NCBI GenBank assembly: GCA_900105225.1
Contig: LT629764.1
Coordinates: forward strand, 3,802,501-3,866,500
Direction of reading: 5' to 3'
Origin: Paenibacillaceae bacterium GAS479
GTDB taxonomy: Bacteria; Bacillota; Bacilli; Paenibacillales; Paenibacillaceae
Length of the DNA: 64,000 nucleotides
Shown here in pieces: positions 42,501-51,728 of the stretch. A model generated the notes under the pieces. It had not been told where the DNA came from and ran no database searches. It saw only the letters and a program-made list of their open reading frames with translations. Both the position numbers and the translations under genes were made by a program. Within the stretch, counting starts at the first letter, position 1; every line of letters begins with the position of its first letter.

Positions 42501-45500
42501 GACATTCCAGAAGTGAACGCGAAAGACCTGGTCATCGCTTATAAAAGCACGGCAACGGACGGAACCGGCGCTTATTATGTGTTCATCAATGCCGATTCCA
42601 GGGCAAGATCGCTGACGCTGTCCGAGGATCTGACGGGCGGACTAGTTGTAGCGGACAATGACGAGGCGGCAGCGGCTGGCGTCTCAGCACCGAGCGGGTT
42701 TACGCTGGCGGCGGGATCGCTGTCGATCGAGCCGTTGACGGCTGTTATTATCAAAGCGGATTCAAAGGATGAGCCTGTTACAGAAAAGCGTTATGTACAG
42801 CTCAATTACATCCGTCCGGACAAGGATTATACGGATTGGAATATGTGGGTATGGAATACAGGCGTGAAAAACGATCAGATCAACTTTGAAAAGGTGGAAA
42901 ACGGGGTTGCTTCCGTGCTTATCGAAGTTGCTCCGAAAGCGACTAGCGTTGGCTTCGTTCTGCGCAAAGGAACGGATTGGAGCACCGCTAAGCAGGACAT
43001 TCCGGATGATCGGACGATCCAGCTGCAGCCGGGCGAAACATTTACGAAGGTTAATGTGACAAGCATGGTGCGCGAGCTGGATATTAAGCCAAGCATTACA
43101 GGACCTGTGCTGGAGAATGGAACGATTACCTTCTATTATCGGGATGATCAACTGTTCCGCGAAGGCAAGCTGGACCTGATTTCGGATGTACTTCTCCAAA
43201 TTAACGGCAAGGGGGAGAAGATGACTTATGTGCCGGAACAGGAGCTGTTCCGCTATACAATGACTGGAGTTGCTCCAGGTACGTACCAATATTCTTTTGC
43301 TGTGACTCAAGGCGGAGTCACCAAAGAGGTTACCGACCCGAAAAATACGGTGAACGGCAAGTCAACGGTATCCTTTAGTATCCCTGAAGTGACAATCGAA
43401 ACATCCGTGAGCCCGGCAGCCGTTGCGGCTGGCGAGAATGCGGTGCTGAAGCTGAACGTTAAATCTTCGGAGAGGATCGCCTATAGGGAAGCCTATCTGG
43501 ATTTAACGGCGCTTGGCGGACCGGCCAAAGTGAAGCTAGACACCGAACTGTTCGAACAAACGGTTGCGGTCAAGGACACGGTAACGGCTGGAACCAAGTC
43601 GATTCCGGTGACGTTAGTCGACGAATTCGGCAACAAACATTTAGGTGAAGCCAAGGTCGAGGTGAAAACGAGAAGCACCGCCGGCGGCAAGCTGGACTTC
43701 GATTTTGACGAATCGCGTATGTACTTTGTGCTGACGGATCGCTTCATGGATGGTGATGCTTCCAACAATGAAAATGTGGATAAATCGCATCTGGAGGCGT
43801 ACCAAGGCGGCGATTTCCAAGGGTTGATCGACAAGCTCGATTACATCGAGGATTTGGGCGTGAATACGCTCTGGATTACCCCGATTGTTGATAATATCGA
43901 CTTCAACAAAGGCACTGATTATGACGGCAAGCAGTACGGCTACCATGGTTATTGGGCCAAAGACTTCACAAAGCTCGATGAGCATCTGGGCGATATCGAA
44001 AAGTTCAAGGAGCTTATCGACAAGGCGCATGATCGCGGCATCAAGATCATGGTCGACGTTGTGCTCAATCATACGGGTTACGGCCTGAAGCCAGGGGACA
44101 ACAATCCGGGTGTTACAGAAGAGGATAAAGCGCGCTTCGCGGGTATGCTGCGTACGGATGGACTTTCCGCGGATACGGATGCCATCAAGGGCGAGCTGGC
44201 GAGCCTTCCGGACTTTATGACCGAGAATCCGCAGGTTCGTGAGAGGATCATCGACTGGCAGACCGGCTGGTTGGAACGGGCTAAGACGAGTCGCGGTGAT
44301 ACGATCGACTACTTCCGTGTAGACACGGTCAAACATGTTGAAGAAACAACGTGGAAAAAATTCAAAAACGAGCTGACTGGACTGGATCCAAACTTCAAGC
44401 TGCTCGGCGAATATTATGGCGCTACAGCAGACAGTGATTCCGGTACGCTGCAGAGCGGTCAAATGGACAGTTTGCTCGATTTCAGCTTCAACGACCGGGC
44501 AAAACAGTTCGTAGACGGCGATGTGGAGGCGGTAGATGTTTACCTCTCCGAACGTGCAACGAAGCTAGACAACACGCGGATGATGGGTCAATTCCTCAGC
44601 AGTCATGACGAGGACGGTTTCCTGTCCAACTTTGTTGAAGGCGACAAGGCGAAGCTGATGGCTGCAGCGGCGCTGCAAATTACAGCTAAAGGCCAGCCGG
44701 TCATCTACTATGGTGAGGAGCTTGGCCGCTCCGGCAAAAATGCTGGAGATATGAAAAAAGGCGAGTTCAGCGAAAATCGCAGCCCAATGCCTTGGGATAA
44801 GCTGGACGAGGAGCAGAAGCTGCTCTCCCATTACCAGAAGCTGATGGGAATTCGCGCTGAGCATTCCAAGGTTTATTCCAAGGGCCAGCGCATCTCCATT
44901 GAGGCGTCGAATGAGAAAGGTTATATGGCTTTCATCAACAAGTTTGAGAAGGAGCAGCTTGTCACAGCGATTGGCGTCAAGACGGCCCCGCAAGAAGTCA
45001 CACTGGCCGTTCCGTTCGCAGCAGGCAGTAGCGTTAAGGATCTGTACAGCGGTAAAACATTTACCGTATCGAGCAGCGGAAAAGTGACCTTCATCCTGCC
45101 AGCAATGGCCGATGGTGCTACCGTTGTTCTAGCCGAAGTTAAGACTGACGGGGGCAACAACGGCGGTGAGCCTGGTGAACCTGTAGAGCCTGGCGAGCCT
45201 GGAGGCAACAATGGCGGCGAACCTGGAGGTAACAACGGTGGAAACACCGGCGGCAACACCGGTGGTAATACTGATGGAAACACCGATGGCAACACAGGTA
45301 CAGGGCCAGCTGTTACTAAAACAATTACCGAGGACATGCTGCGTGACGGTCAAGACAAAGCGCTGGTCACGCTTGGCGCTGCAGATACCGAAGTGCGCTT
45401 ACCACTGAATGCTTCCGAAACCCTGGGCAGCAAGCCACTTGAGCTGACTCGGGAAGGTGTGACGGTGCAATTGCCATCTGCTTTGCTTAAAGCTCTGCAG

Positions 45501-46415
45501 CAGCTAGTGCCAACAGGAGAAACTAGCTTAGCGTCGATTTCCTTCAAGCTAATGGAAGTTGCTCCACAGGCTGCAGCAACGCTTCTGTCCGAGACGGGAA
45601 CTAAGCAGAACGCAAAGCTGAAGCTGGGCAGCAAAATGATGGAGTTCAAGTTGACGGCGCTGTCTGCAAGCGGCAAAGAATATAAGCTGGACCGTTTTGC
45701 AACACCGGTCGAGCTGACCTTCCAAGCTGACAGCACGCTGAACGGCAAGCTCGCTGGAATCTATTTCATATCGGAGCAGGCGCTTCAATATGTCGGCGGC
45801 AAGCTGGCGGACGGTCGAATGTCCGCCAAAGTGAGCCATTTCAGCAAGTATGCCGTGTTAGAGATGGACAAATCGTTCACTGATCTGAGGGGCCATTGGG
45901 CCGAGTCTGCAATCAAGGGGCTCGCGGCGAAGCAGGTCGTTAATGGTACGAGCGCATCGTTGTTCACCCCGGCACAACCAGTGACCCGGGCGGAATTCAC
46001 TGCAATGCTCGTGCGTGCATTGAAACTTGAAGCTCCAGATACTGCGAGCAGCTTCAAGGATGTGCCGGAAACTTCCTGGTACGCCTCTGCCGTATCGGCA
46101 GCTTCCCATCACGGAATCGTGAAGGGTAAAGGCAAGGAAACCTTCCTGCCGAATGCTACGATCACCCGCGAAGAGATGGCGCTTATGCTCGTTCGTGCCT
46201 ACGGAGCGCAGAAGGGAACCCCTGATTCTGCCGCTGCTCCGATACTGAAGGACATGAAAGTAGTGTCTGCTTGGGCTGCTAAAGAAGTACAGGAGGCTCT
46301 GTCCCTCGGCCTGATGAGGGGGCATGAGAGCGGCAAGTTTGCTCCTGAAGCATCCGCGAACCGTGCAGAGAGCGCACAAGCCGTATTCAATCTGATGGGC
46401 AAGCTCGGACTGTAA
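39579..46415 (+). CDS. Cell-surface amylopullulanase: pullulanase plus alpha-amylase modules, SLH anchored
   Basis: 2278 residues. GGAGGGGG lies 7 nt before TTG 39579 and 13 nt before ATG 39585; I prefer the TTG. Signal peptide to about 33 (APAQA). Two CBM41-type domains (about 59-164, 169-275; VHYNRTDGNYKEWGLWTFDD, IHYQRDDQNYAPYGLWLWDD), an Ig-like spacer, a CBM48-like domain (about 371-475), a GH13 pullulanase (about 510-960; YNWGYDP, catalytic D708, E737, D828), a third CBM41 (about 1069-1167), further beta domains, a GH13 alpha-amylase (about 1371-1760; D1582, E1611, D1677), a Gly/Asn/Pro linker (about 1856-1911) and three SLH repeats (about 2100-2277). It cuts alpha-1,6 and alpha-1,4 links of starch and pullulan outside the cell. 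Confidence 0.93.
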   Translation: MDMSLSAKGKRTWSIIVIFSLLVSIFTVAPAQANTGTASAPADESVVTQVYAAASPIPENHLRVHYNRTDGNYKEWGLWTFDDVAVPSTNWSSGATPFPEGQTDSYGVYVDIPLKEGAQNIGLIALKPANGEKDGGDKKFALASPKMNEVWLKQGSDAVQNFQPVELPADTVRIHYQRDDQNYAPYGLWLWDDVKTPSSSWPADIVKFTADQTDGYGAYMDIKLASAGKKIGFLVTDPDRGDAGKDGGDKRFVSLEQYKHLFIKQGDNTVYVSPFGELPAVDAPPALLSAQVLPEGRLHLNFSKTAGLEGDKLKSELEIKDKSGAAVTISNVEITGPTAVKVTAAFTSEQAPLKLTYGGKTVNAAVGWMMMDELYAYEGDDLGATYAGGGAVLKLWTPTASSVAVNVYDGADATKHLGQINLSKGDRGVWSVELKPGDLGINDFKNYFYQYEVTNNGVTKRVLDPYAKSMAQFRVNTKGEAAADGDTVGKAAIVDLTGTDPADFGYADIKGYEKREDAVIWEIHVRDFTSDPSIKDDLNNAGWGSYDAFKEKVDYIKSLGVTHVQLLPVMAWYYGDESAMKNLEQEYSNTENEYNWGYDPHSYFSPDGAYSENPRDPELRIKELKAMIDAIHDAGMGVILDVVYTHMSKVDFLNDIVPNYFAFQDANGAFLGGFGNNLATNRKMAEKLMVDSVEYWFKEYKIDGMRFDMMGDATYGAVQNAYDAAVAINPDALFIGEGWATFAGDKSDPALTGMGATQDWMDKTNSVGVFSDEFRNELKSGYGNEGEPRFITGGGRDIKTIFNNIKAQPSNIREDDPGDVVQYTEAHDNLTLFDIIAQATKKDPAVEANNEEIHKRLRLGNMMTLTSQGTAFLHAGQEYGRTKQWMAEGAPEKKDDYHELKNEANEPFGYFIHNSYDSSDAINKFDWQRATNAEEFPENVLTRDYTKGIIELRQSSDAFRLGDQELVNKNVTLLDIPEVNAKDLVIAYKSTATDGTGAYYVFINADSRARSLTLSEDLTGGLVVADNDEAAAAGVSAPSGFTLAAGSLSIEPLTAVIIKADSKDEPVTEKRYVQLNYIRPDKDYTDWNMWVWNTGVKNDQINFEKVENGVASVLIEVAPKATSVGFVLRKGTDWSTAKQDIPDDRTIQLQPGETFTKVNVTSMVRELDIKPSITGPVLENGTITFYYRDDQLFREGKLDLISDVLLQINGKGEKMTYVPEQELFRYTMTGVAPGTYQYSFAVTQGGVTKEVTDPKNTVNGKSTVSFSIPEVTIETSVSPAAVAAGENAVLKLNVKSSERIAYREAYLDLTALGGPAKVKLDTELFEQTVAVKDTVTAGTKSIPVTLVDEFGNKHLGEAKVEVKTRSTAGGKLDFDFDESRMYFVLTDRFMDGDASNNENVDKSHLEAYQGGDFQGLIDKLDYIEDLGVNTLWITPIVDNIDFNKGTDYDGKQYGYHGYWAKDFTKLDEHLGDIEKFKELIDKAHDRGIKIMVDVVLNHTGYGLKPGDNNPGVTEEDKARFAGMLRTDGLSADTDAIKGELASLPDFMTENPQVRERIIDWQTGWLERAKTSRGDTIDYFRVDTVKHVEETTWKKFKNELTGLDPNFKLLGEYYGATADSDSGTLQSGQMDSLLDFSFNDRAKQFVDGDVEAVDVYLSERATKLDNTRMMGQFLSSHDEDGFLSNFVEGDKAKLMAAAALQITAKGQPVIYYGEELGRSGKNAGDMKKGEFSENRSPMPWDKLDEEQKLLSHYQKLMGIRAEHSKVYSKGQRISIEASNEKGYMAFINKFEKEQLVTAIGVKTAPQEVTLAVPFAAGSSVKDLYSGKTFTVSSSGKVTFILPAMADGATVVLAEVKTDGGNNGGEPGEPVEPGEPGGNNGGEPGGNNGGNTGGNTGGNTDGNTDGNTGTGPAVTKTITEDMLRDGQDKALVTLGAADTEVRLPLNASETLGSKPLELTREGVTVQLPSALLKALQQLVPTGETSLASISFKLMEVAPQAAATLLSETGTKQNAKLKLGSKMMEFKLTALSASGKEYKLDRFATPVELTFQADSTLNGKLAGIYFISEQALQYVGGKLADGRMSAKVSHFSKYAVLEMDKSFTDLRGHWAESAIKGLAAKQVVNGTSASLFTPAQPVTRAEFTAMLVRALKLEAPDTASSFKDVPETSWYASAVSAASHHGIVKGKGKETFLPNATITREEMALMLVRAYGAQKGTPDSAAAPILKDMKVVSAWAAKEVQEALSLGLMRGHESGKFAPEASANRAESAQAVFNLMGKLGL

Positions 46416-46426
46416 TCGAACTCAAC

Positions 46427-46475
46427 AAAAGGCTTCTCTTCCCGGATTCAACCCGGTTGAGAGAAGCTTTTTTGT
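46427..46475 (+). terminator. Terminator of the amylopullulanase gene
   Basis: AAAGGCTTCTCT with inner CCGG pairs with AGAGAAGCTTTTTT. The T-run overlaps the left arm of the TTGTGC palindrome. Confidence 0.8.
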
Positions 46476-46487
46476 GCATTTGCACAA
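46472..46487. promoter_or_regulatory. TTGTGC-ATTT-GCACAA palindrome upstream of the glycerate genes
   Basis: A perfect 6-bp inverted repeat with a 4-nt centre, 103 bp before gntP. A candidate binding site for the CdaR-type regulator encoded just downstream of the operon; assignment is inference. Confidence 0.5.
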
Positions 46488-46589
46488 TAAAAATCGTCCG
46501 ATCTTCAATATCTCTTTCCTCGGAATCTATCTATACTGAAAGCGTATTCAACATTTCGAGATACAGTTTAGCCAAGGAGGTCAGACATC

Positions 46590-47888
46590 ATGGACGGATT
46601 AACGATCAGTTGGATCGGGGCGCTTGCTGGACTTGCCCTTGCGATCATCCTTATTTTGAGAAAGCTGAATCCGGTGTATGCGTTATTTCTAGGAGCAATT
46701 GTCGGGGCATTAATCGGCGGGGCCAACCTGGATGAAACGATTAAAGTATTAATCAGCGGCACTCAAAGTGTCATGGGTACTGTATTGCGCGTGCTCGCAG
46801 CCGGGGTATTGGCGGGAGTGATGATGGAATCAGGGGCGGCCGAAACGATAGCAAAAGCCATCGTCAAGAAATTCGGCGGAGGCAAAGCCATTCTGGCGCT
46901 TGCGCTCGCAACTATGATCATTACAGCAGTCGGAGTATTTATTCCTGTAGCCGTTCTCATTGTGGCCCCGATTGCCCTGTCTGTCGGCAATAAAATGGGT
47001 ATATCCAAGATCGCACTTTTGCTTGCGCTTTCAGGCGGAGGCAAAGCCGGTAATATTATTTCTCCGAATCCCAATACAATTGCAGCAGCAAACGGATTCA
47101 ATCTTGAACTGAGCCAGGTGATGATGGCGGGCTTTATTCCGGCGGTGTTCGGACTTGCTGTAACCGTTCTCGTAGCTACTTTGCTCAAAAAGAAAGGCAT
47201 CATGGTAACCGACGAAGAAGCGATGAATCAGGAGACGGAAGATGCATCCAAGTATCCTCCGCTTAAAACAGCGATTGTTGCACCACTTGTTGCAGTTGTA
47301 CTGCTTATGCTCAACCCGATTGGAGCTATCCTCGGCATAGGCTTCTTGGAAAGCTTCAAAGTAGACGCTATGTTCATTCTGCCAATCGCAGGTATCATCG
47401 GGATGTTAGCAATGGGCAAAGCCAGCAAAATCCTGGATTACTCCGCATCTGGTCTCAATAAAATGACTGCGACCGTGCTCATCCTGCTTGGCGCAGGGGG
47501 AATTGCAGGCCTGATCTCTAATTCGGATCTGTCTACACAAGTTGTAAGTATCATTGATTCGGCCGGCATTTCCGGCACCTTCCTTGCCCCAATCGCGGGC
47601 ATTCTGATGGCCGCCGCAACAGCGTCGACTTCCACGGGAGTTATTCTTGCGACGGGATCGTTTGGCGAAGCCATTTTGGACATGGGCACAGCACCGCTCG
47701 CAGCAGCAGCGATGGTACACACCGGAGCTACCGTAATCGACTCCTTGCCGCAAGGCAACTACTTCCATGTTTCGGCAGGCAGTATGTATATGACGATCAA
47801 ACAACGGATGGGGCTCGTTCCTTATGAAGCCATCGTTGGTGGAACAATGACAGTCGTTTCGACGCTGCTTTACGGATTTTTACTCTAA
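46590..47888 (+). CDS. GntP-family permease (probable glycerate/gluconate uptake)
   Basis: 432 residues, highly hydrophobic, about 12 spans. GntP features: LRKLNPVYALFLGAIVGALIGG, GVFIPVAVLIVAPIALSVG, the SGGGKAGNIISPNPNTIAAA loop and TASTSTGVILATGSFGEAI. ATG 46590 with AAGGAGGT 9 nt upstream. Proton symporter for a sugar acid; the glycerate kinase gene 24 bp downstream points to glycerate. Confidence 0.9.
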   Translation: MDGLTISWIGALAGLALAIILILRKLNPVYALFLGAIVGALIGGANLDETIKVLISGTQSVMGTVLRVLAAGVLAGVMMESGAAETIAKAIVKKFGGGKAILALALATMIITAVGVFIPVAVLIVAPIALSVGNKMGISKIALLLALSGGGKAGNIISPNPNTIAAANGFNLELSQVMMAGFIPAVFGLAVTVLVATLLKKKGIMVTDEEAMNQETEDASKYPPLKTAIVAPLVAVVLLMLNPIGAILGIGFLESFKVDAMFILPIAGIIGMLAMGKASKILDYSASGLNKMTATVLILLGAGGIAGLISNSDLSTQVVSIIDSAGISGTFLAPIAGILMAAATASTSTGVILATGSFGEAILDMGTAPLAAAAMVHTGATVIDSLPQGNYFHVSAGSMYMTIKQRMGLVPYEAIVGGTMTVVSTLLYGFLL

Positions 47889-47912
47889 CAGACCATTCTA
47901 TGAGGTGATTTA

Positions 47913-49052
47913 ATGACACAGCCAACCTTTTTACTTGCACCCGATTCCTTCAAAGAAAGCATGACGGCAAAAGAAGTTTGTGTGGCGATGGAAGCGGGTC
48001 TTCGCAAAGCGTTCCCCGAAGCGAGCTACATTCATGTCCCTATGGCAGACGGCGGTGAAGGCACGGTTCAGTCTCTAGTTGATGCAACAGGCGGTAAACT
48101 TGTGGAAAAGGAAGTGACGGGACCGCTAGGCCAGTCGGTTATCGCTAAATACGGCATTATGGGCGACGGTAAAACCGCTGCAATCGAGATGGCATCGGCA
48201 AGCGGCATTCAGCTCGTCACGAAGGAAACCCGGAATCCTCTGATCACGACTACGTTCGGCACAGGGGAGCTCATCAAGGAATGCCTCAATCAAGGCATCA
48301 AAAAGATCATCATCGGAATTGGCGGAAGCGCTACAAATGATGGCGGGACTGGAATGGCAGAAGCGCTTGGCGCCAAGTTCCTGGATGCGGGCGGCAACAC
48401 GATCCCAAGGGGAGGCGGCAGTCTTGGAGAGCTGGCAACGGTGGATATTAGCGCACTGGATGCTCGGTTGGCCGAAGTTGAAATCATCGTTGCTTGCGAC
48501 GTTACGAATCCGCTATGCGGACCAACGGGAGCATCCCATATATTCGGCCCGCAAAAAGGTGCATCACCAGAGATGGTGCTTAAGCTGGACGCCAGCTTGG
48601 CCCATTACGCAGCTGTCGTCAACGAAAAGCTGAACAAAGATGTCCGCGATGTTCCAGGCGCTGGCGCAGCCGGGGGCCTTGGTGCAGGACTGCTTATTTT
48701 CACGCAGGCTAAGCTTCAACGGGGTATTGATATTATCATTAACTATACGGGGTTTCGCGAAAAGCTAGCTTCCGCCGATTACGTTCTGACCGGCGAAGGC
48801 GGGATGGACGCTCAGACCAAATTCGGTAAAACGCCCCATGGCGTAGCAAAAGCCGCTAAAGGAGAAGGCAAAAAAGTCATTGCTCTGGCAGGTTATATCG
48901 GTGAAGGCGTAGAGGTTCTGTATGGGGAGGGAATTGACGCGATATTCGGCATTGTACCGGGCGCTTCGGAACTTGAAAAGCTGTTAACAGAAGGGCCGAA
49001 AAACGTTGAGAGAGCAGCCGAGAATATCGGTAGACTGATAAAACTAAGATGA
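47913..49052 (+). CDS. glxK: Glycerate kinase
   Basis: 379 residues; converts D-glycerate and ATP to 2- or 3-phosphoglycerate, feeding glycolysis. Family signature LLAPDSFKESMTAKEVCVAM, VPMADGGEGTVQSLVDATGG, GIGGSATNDGGTGMAEALGA and LTGEGGMDAQT. ATG 47913 behind GAGGTGATT. Same operon as the GntP permease; followed by a terminator and the convergent CdaR regulator gene. Confidence 0.93.
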   Translation: MTQPTFLLAPDSFKESMTAKEVCVAMEAGLRKAFPEASYIHVPMADGGEGTVQSLVDATGGKLVEKEVTGPLGQSVIAKYGIMGDGKTAAIEMASASGIQLVTKETRNPLITTTFGTGELIKECLNQGIKKIIIGIGGSATNDGGTGMAEALGAKFLDAGGNTIPRGGGSLGELATVDISALDARLAEVEIIVACDVTNPLCGPTGASHIFGPQKGASPEMVLKLDASLAHYAAVVNEKLNKDVRDVPGAGAAGGLGAGLLIFTQAKLQRGIDIIINYTGFREKLASADYVLTGEGGMDAQTKFGKTPHGVAKAAKGEGKKVIALAGYIGEGVEVLYGEGIDAIFGIVPGASELEKLLTEGPKNVERAAENIGRLIKLR

Positions 49053-49071
49053 TAACAGCGAGAAAAGCACT

Positions 49072-49110
49072 GACGGTGAGTAAAAAGCCGTTTGTGCTTT
49101 TTCTTTTTAT
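49072..49110. terminator. Terminator between glxK and cdaR
   Basis: AAAAGCAC with inner ACGG/CCGT pairs with GTGCTTTTTCTTTTT; serves glxK and possibly the convergent gene. Confidence 0.75.
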
Positions 49111-50144
49111 TTATATCGTATTAAAATTCCATACGTCAATTGGAATAACTGGAGCATATTACGGGGATCTTTCCCGGTTAAATCATGAATTCGTTTGAGC
49201 CGATACTGCAGGCTATTGCGGTGAATATTTAGCTCAGAAGACGTAGCAGACACGCTTCCATTGTGATAAATGAATGTCCTTAATGTGTCCAGCAAATCGG
49301 CCGATTCTTTATCCTCCAGCTTCGTAATCAGCTGCTCAGAGCCCGACAACTCCGACTGGCTCAGCTCCACGAGAAATTCAGTTTCTTCATATAGAGTAAT
49401 CCTCTCAGGCAGCTTAAGGGAGCGGTATACACTCATAGCGCCCCTCGCCTGATCGTAACCATCCGCTATATAAACTTCATGACGGGATACACTGACCTTA
49501 ACATTCGAATGGGTTTGAAGCAGCTGTTTAAGCACAGCTTTGACTTCTTTAACGTCTTGAACCAGAATCAAGCAACAATCGTCATCAATCATAAAGGCAG
49601 GATGCAAAAGGAGTACATTGGATTGAAGAAGATTGGAAACATCGAGATCTCGGGCGTATACCACTGTCGTGGGAAGCAACAGATCGAGCCCGTGGGCTAG
49701 AGCTTCCTTTTTCAATTTTTGTGTGTATGGACCCTGATGATGGAGCAGAACTTCAAGAAAAGCTCTTTTGCGATTGGCCTCATTCTGCATCGTCTGCAGT
49801 GCCAGTCCCTGTTCAATGAGCAGCACCACAGTCGTTCGTACAATATTGCAAAAAGGACGCACTTCCTCCGGGTTACCGGAAATGCCAATAACGCCGATCC
49901 GATCATGGCCGATTACAATCGGCTCATTGGTGCCCTTTTTTTCGTTCTGTTTATCCTCCCACACTTCAACCATTTGACCGCTAGCCAGTGCCTTAACGGC
50001 GCCCTTATGTACCGTACCAATGCGTGTTGCATTGCCGCTACCGATAATAATCCCGCGTTCATTCATAATGTTGATGTTATAAGGAATGTCCTTCATCATA
50101 CGATCGACAATCTCTTGAGCTAATGTCGCGGATAACTGATACAT
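49107..50144 (-). CDS. cdaR: CdaR/SdaR-type sugar-diacid/glycerate regulator
   Basis: 345 residues from ATG 50144 (AAAGGACT upstream; the in-frame start at 50177 is less likely). N-terminal diacid-recognition domain (LAQEIVDRMMKDIPYNINIMNERGIIIGSGN), a middle GGDEF-like degenerate region and a C-terminal PucR-type helix-turn-helix (NGSVSATSSELNIHRNSLQYRLKRI). Such proteins activate sugar-acid catabolism when bound to glycerate or related acids. Convergent with gntP-glxK, which it probably controls through the TTGTGC palindrome at 46472. Confidence 0.9.
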   Translation of the reverse strand: MYQLSATLAQEIVDRMMKDIPYNINIMNERGIIIGSGNATRIGTVHKGAVKALASGQMVEVWEDKQNEKKGTNEPIVIGHDRIGVIGISGNPEEVRPFCNIVRTTVVLLIEQGLALQTMQNEANRKRAFLEVLLHHQGPYTQKLKKEALAHGLDLLLPTTVVYARDLDVSNLLQSNVLLLHPAFMIDDDCCLILVQDVKEVKAVLKQLLQTHSNVKVSVSRHEVYIADGYDQARGAMSVYRSLKLPERITLYEETEFLVELSQSELSGSEQLITKLEDKESADLLDTLRTFIYHNGSVSATSSELNIHRNSLQYRLKRIHDLTGKDPRNMLQLFQLTYGILIRYK

Positions 50145-50212
50145 GTGGAGTCCTTTCAGAGCGCTATGGCTGCACATTTTATTATGCCTGCCTCACTCAT
50201 GACTTATGTGAA

Positions 50213-50254
50213 AAAAGCGATCCCTTACCAAAATGTCGGATAAGGATCGCTTTT
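50213..50254 (-). terminator. Terminator of the thiosulfate-transport operon
   Basis: AAAAGCGATCC (50213-50223) pairs with GGATCGCTTTT (50244-50254); on the minus strand TTTTTT follows. It lies 12 bp past the TusA-like stop. Confidence 0.85.
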
Positions 50255-50265
50255 ATTTCAGTTGA

Positions 50266-50490
50266 TTATTTCTTTTGTACAGTAATGGTCCAAGAAGCAT
50301 CATCTAGCTGCTCATAATTGGTGATGGTATGTCCCTCTTCAGCAGCCCAACGTGGAATGCTTTCTGTCGCTTGCGTGCAATCGAAGTCAATGACGAGTTC
50401 GTCACCGCTATTCAACGATTGAATAGCTTCTTTAGCTTCGATAAGCGGGAACGGGCATACCATTCCAACAACATGTAGTTTCTGTTGCAT
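50266..50490 (-). CDS. TusA-family sulfur carrier
   Basis: 74 residues. The CPFP motif (Cys12, CPxP) marks a persulfide-carrying TusA/YeeD protein. Transfers sulfane sulfur; beside a YeeE/YedE transporter it would receive sulfur from imported thiosulfate, as the YeeE-YeeD pair of E. coli does. ATG 50490 with AGGAGG upstream, 12 bp after the transporter stop. Confidence 0.92.
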   Translation of the reverse strand: MQQKLHVVGMVCPFPLIEAKEAIQSLNSGDELVIDFDCTQATESIPRWAAEEGHTITNYEQLDDASWTITVQKK

Positions 50491-50502
50491 ATTAATTTCC
50501 TC

Positions 50503-51573
50503 CTAAGCTGTAACTGGGTTGGCGGCTTGTGAGCGCGCTTTTTTCCTTGGGCGTATAAATACAAAATAGGACGCAGTCCAAGTGCCGAGAATCATAAAGA
50601 GGATCGAAATCCATCCTTGCCAAGTCATCATAGCCGTCATGACAAGGCCGTTGCCGATCGAGCATCCGCCGGCCAGGCTGGCACCAAAACCCATCAGCAG
50701 CCCGCCGCCGAAGCTTGTTACGGCTGTTTTTGCGTCAGGAGCGCGGAAGCGGAACTCCTTGCTTCCTTTCGCGGCAATAAACGAACCGACGAAAATACCT
50801 AGAACGAGGAACACGCCCCAGTTAATAACGCCATTATCGCCCGTAACGAGATATTGCAGAATATTGGCCGAAGGCGTAGTTACGCCAAGTCCGAAATTCC
50901 TTCCGGTATCGGCGCTAAGCGGCCAAGCAAGCAAGGCGATCAGACCGATAAGGATGGCTGTAAAGAAAGGATGCCAGCGCTTTTCAAACAACAGATGGTT
51001 CAGACCTGTGCGCTTAGGCTTCATAGTAGGAATAAACACTTTAGGCTTACGCAAATGTTTAATGACCAGGAATGCCGTAACCGCGACAAGCACGACGATG
51101 AGCGGCCATACCGAAATTCCAAACGTTTGAGGGATAGAGTTCGTAGACGTTGCTACCGATTTGAAACCGTCATTCAACGGTGCAAGTGGGCCGGATTTCA
51201 TAATCGCAGCCATTCCCATATAACCAAACAGAGCAATCCAGCTGCCAATTAGTCCTTCTCCGGCACGATACCAAGTACCTGTCGCACAGCCGCCTGCTAA
51301 AATAATACCGATTCCAAACACAAATGAACCAACAATAGTTGCGACCCACGAGAATTGTCCAGCATCATATTGAAGGACTCCTGCTTGTATAAGCGCAAAC
51401 ACCCCGACACTTTGAATAGTGATCGCGATAAGCAAGGCGTAGAACATTCGGTTGTCTTTAGCGATATACATATCCCGAAAGCCGCCTGTCAGACAGAAAC
51501 GCCCGCGCTGCATAACAAATCCAAGCAGAGCACCGCAAAGCAATCCCGTTAGTACCATTTGTAACAAGTTCAA
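50503..51573 (-). CDS. YeeE/YedE (TsuA-like) thiosulfate transporter
   Basis: About 356 residues, multi-span. Repeated motifs GFVMQRGRFCLTGGFRD and GGCATGTWYRAGEGLIGSW in the first half and GFGASLAGGCSIGNGLV in the second match the two-fold TsuA architecture with its conserved cysteines that shuttle thiosulfate. The frame opens with TTG 51573, only 3 nt after AAGGAG; a TTG at 51567 has better spacing (9 nt) and ATG 51558 is also possible, so the N-terminus is uncertain by five residues. Confidence 0.9.
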   Translation of the reverse strand: MNLLQMVLTGLLCGALLGFVMQRGRFCLTGGFRDMYIAKDNRMFYALLIAITIQSVGVFALIQAGVLQYDAGQFSWVATIVGSFVFGIGIILAGGCATGTWYRAGEGLIGSWIALFGYMGMAAIMKSGPLAPLNDGFKSVATSTNSIPQTFGISVWPLIVVLVAVTAFLVIKHLRKPKVFIPTMKPKRTGLNHLLFEKRWHPFFTAILIGLIALLAWPLSADTGRNFGLGVTTPSANILQYLVTGDNGVINWGVFLVLGIFVGSFIAAKGSKEFRFRAPDAKTAVTSFGGGLLMGFGASLAGGCSIGNGLVMTAMMTWQGWISILFMILGTWTASYFVFIRPRKKARSQAANPVTA

Positions 51574-51728
51574 CCACTCCTTAATACCCGATAACGAGCG
51601 TCAATACCAAATCATTAGCATCAATACTCAATCACCAGTAAACTGCTGTGTTTTATTTGTTTATTGATTCTATCATATAACCAACAATCGTCAATGTGTA
51701 AAGTTTCCAATTTAGTGTCAACGAAAAA

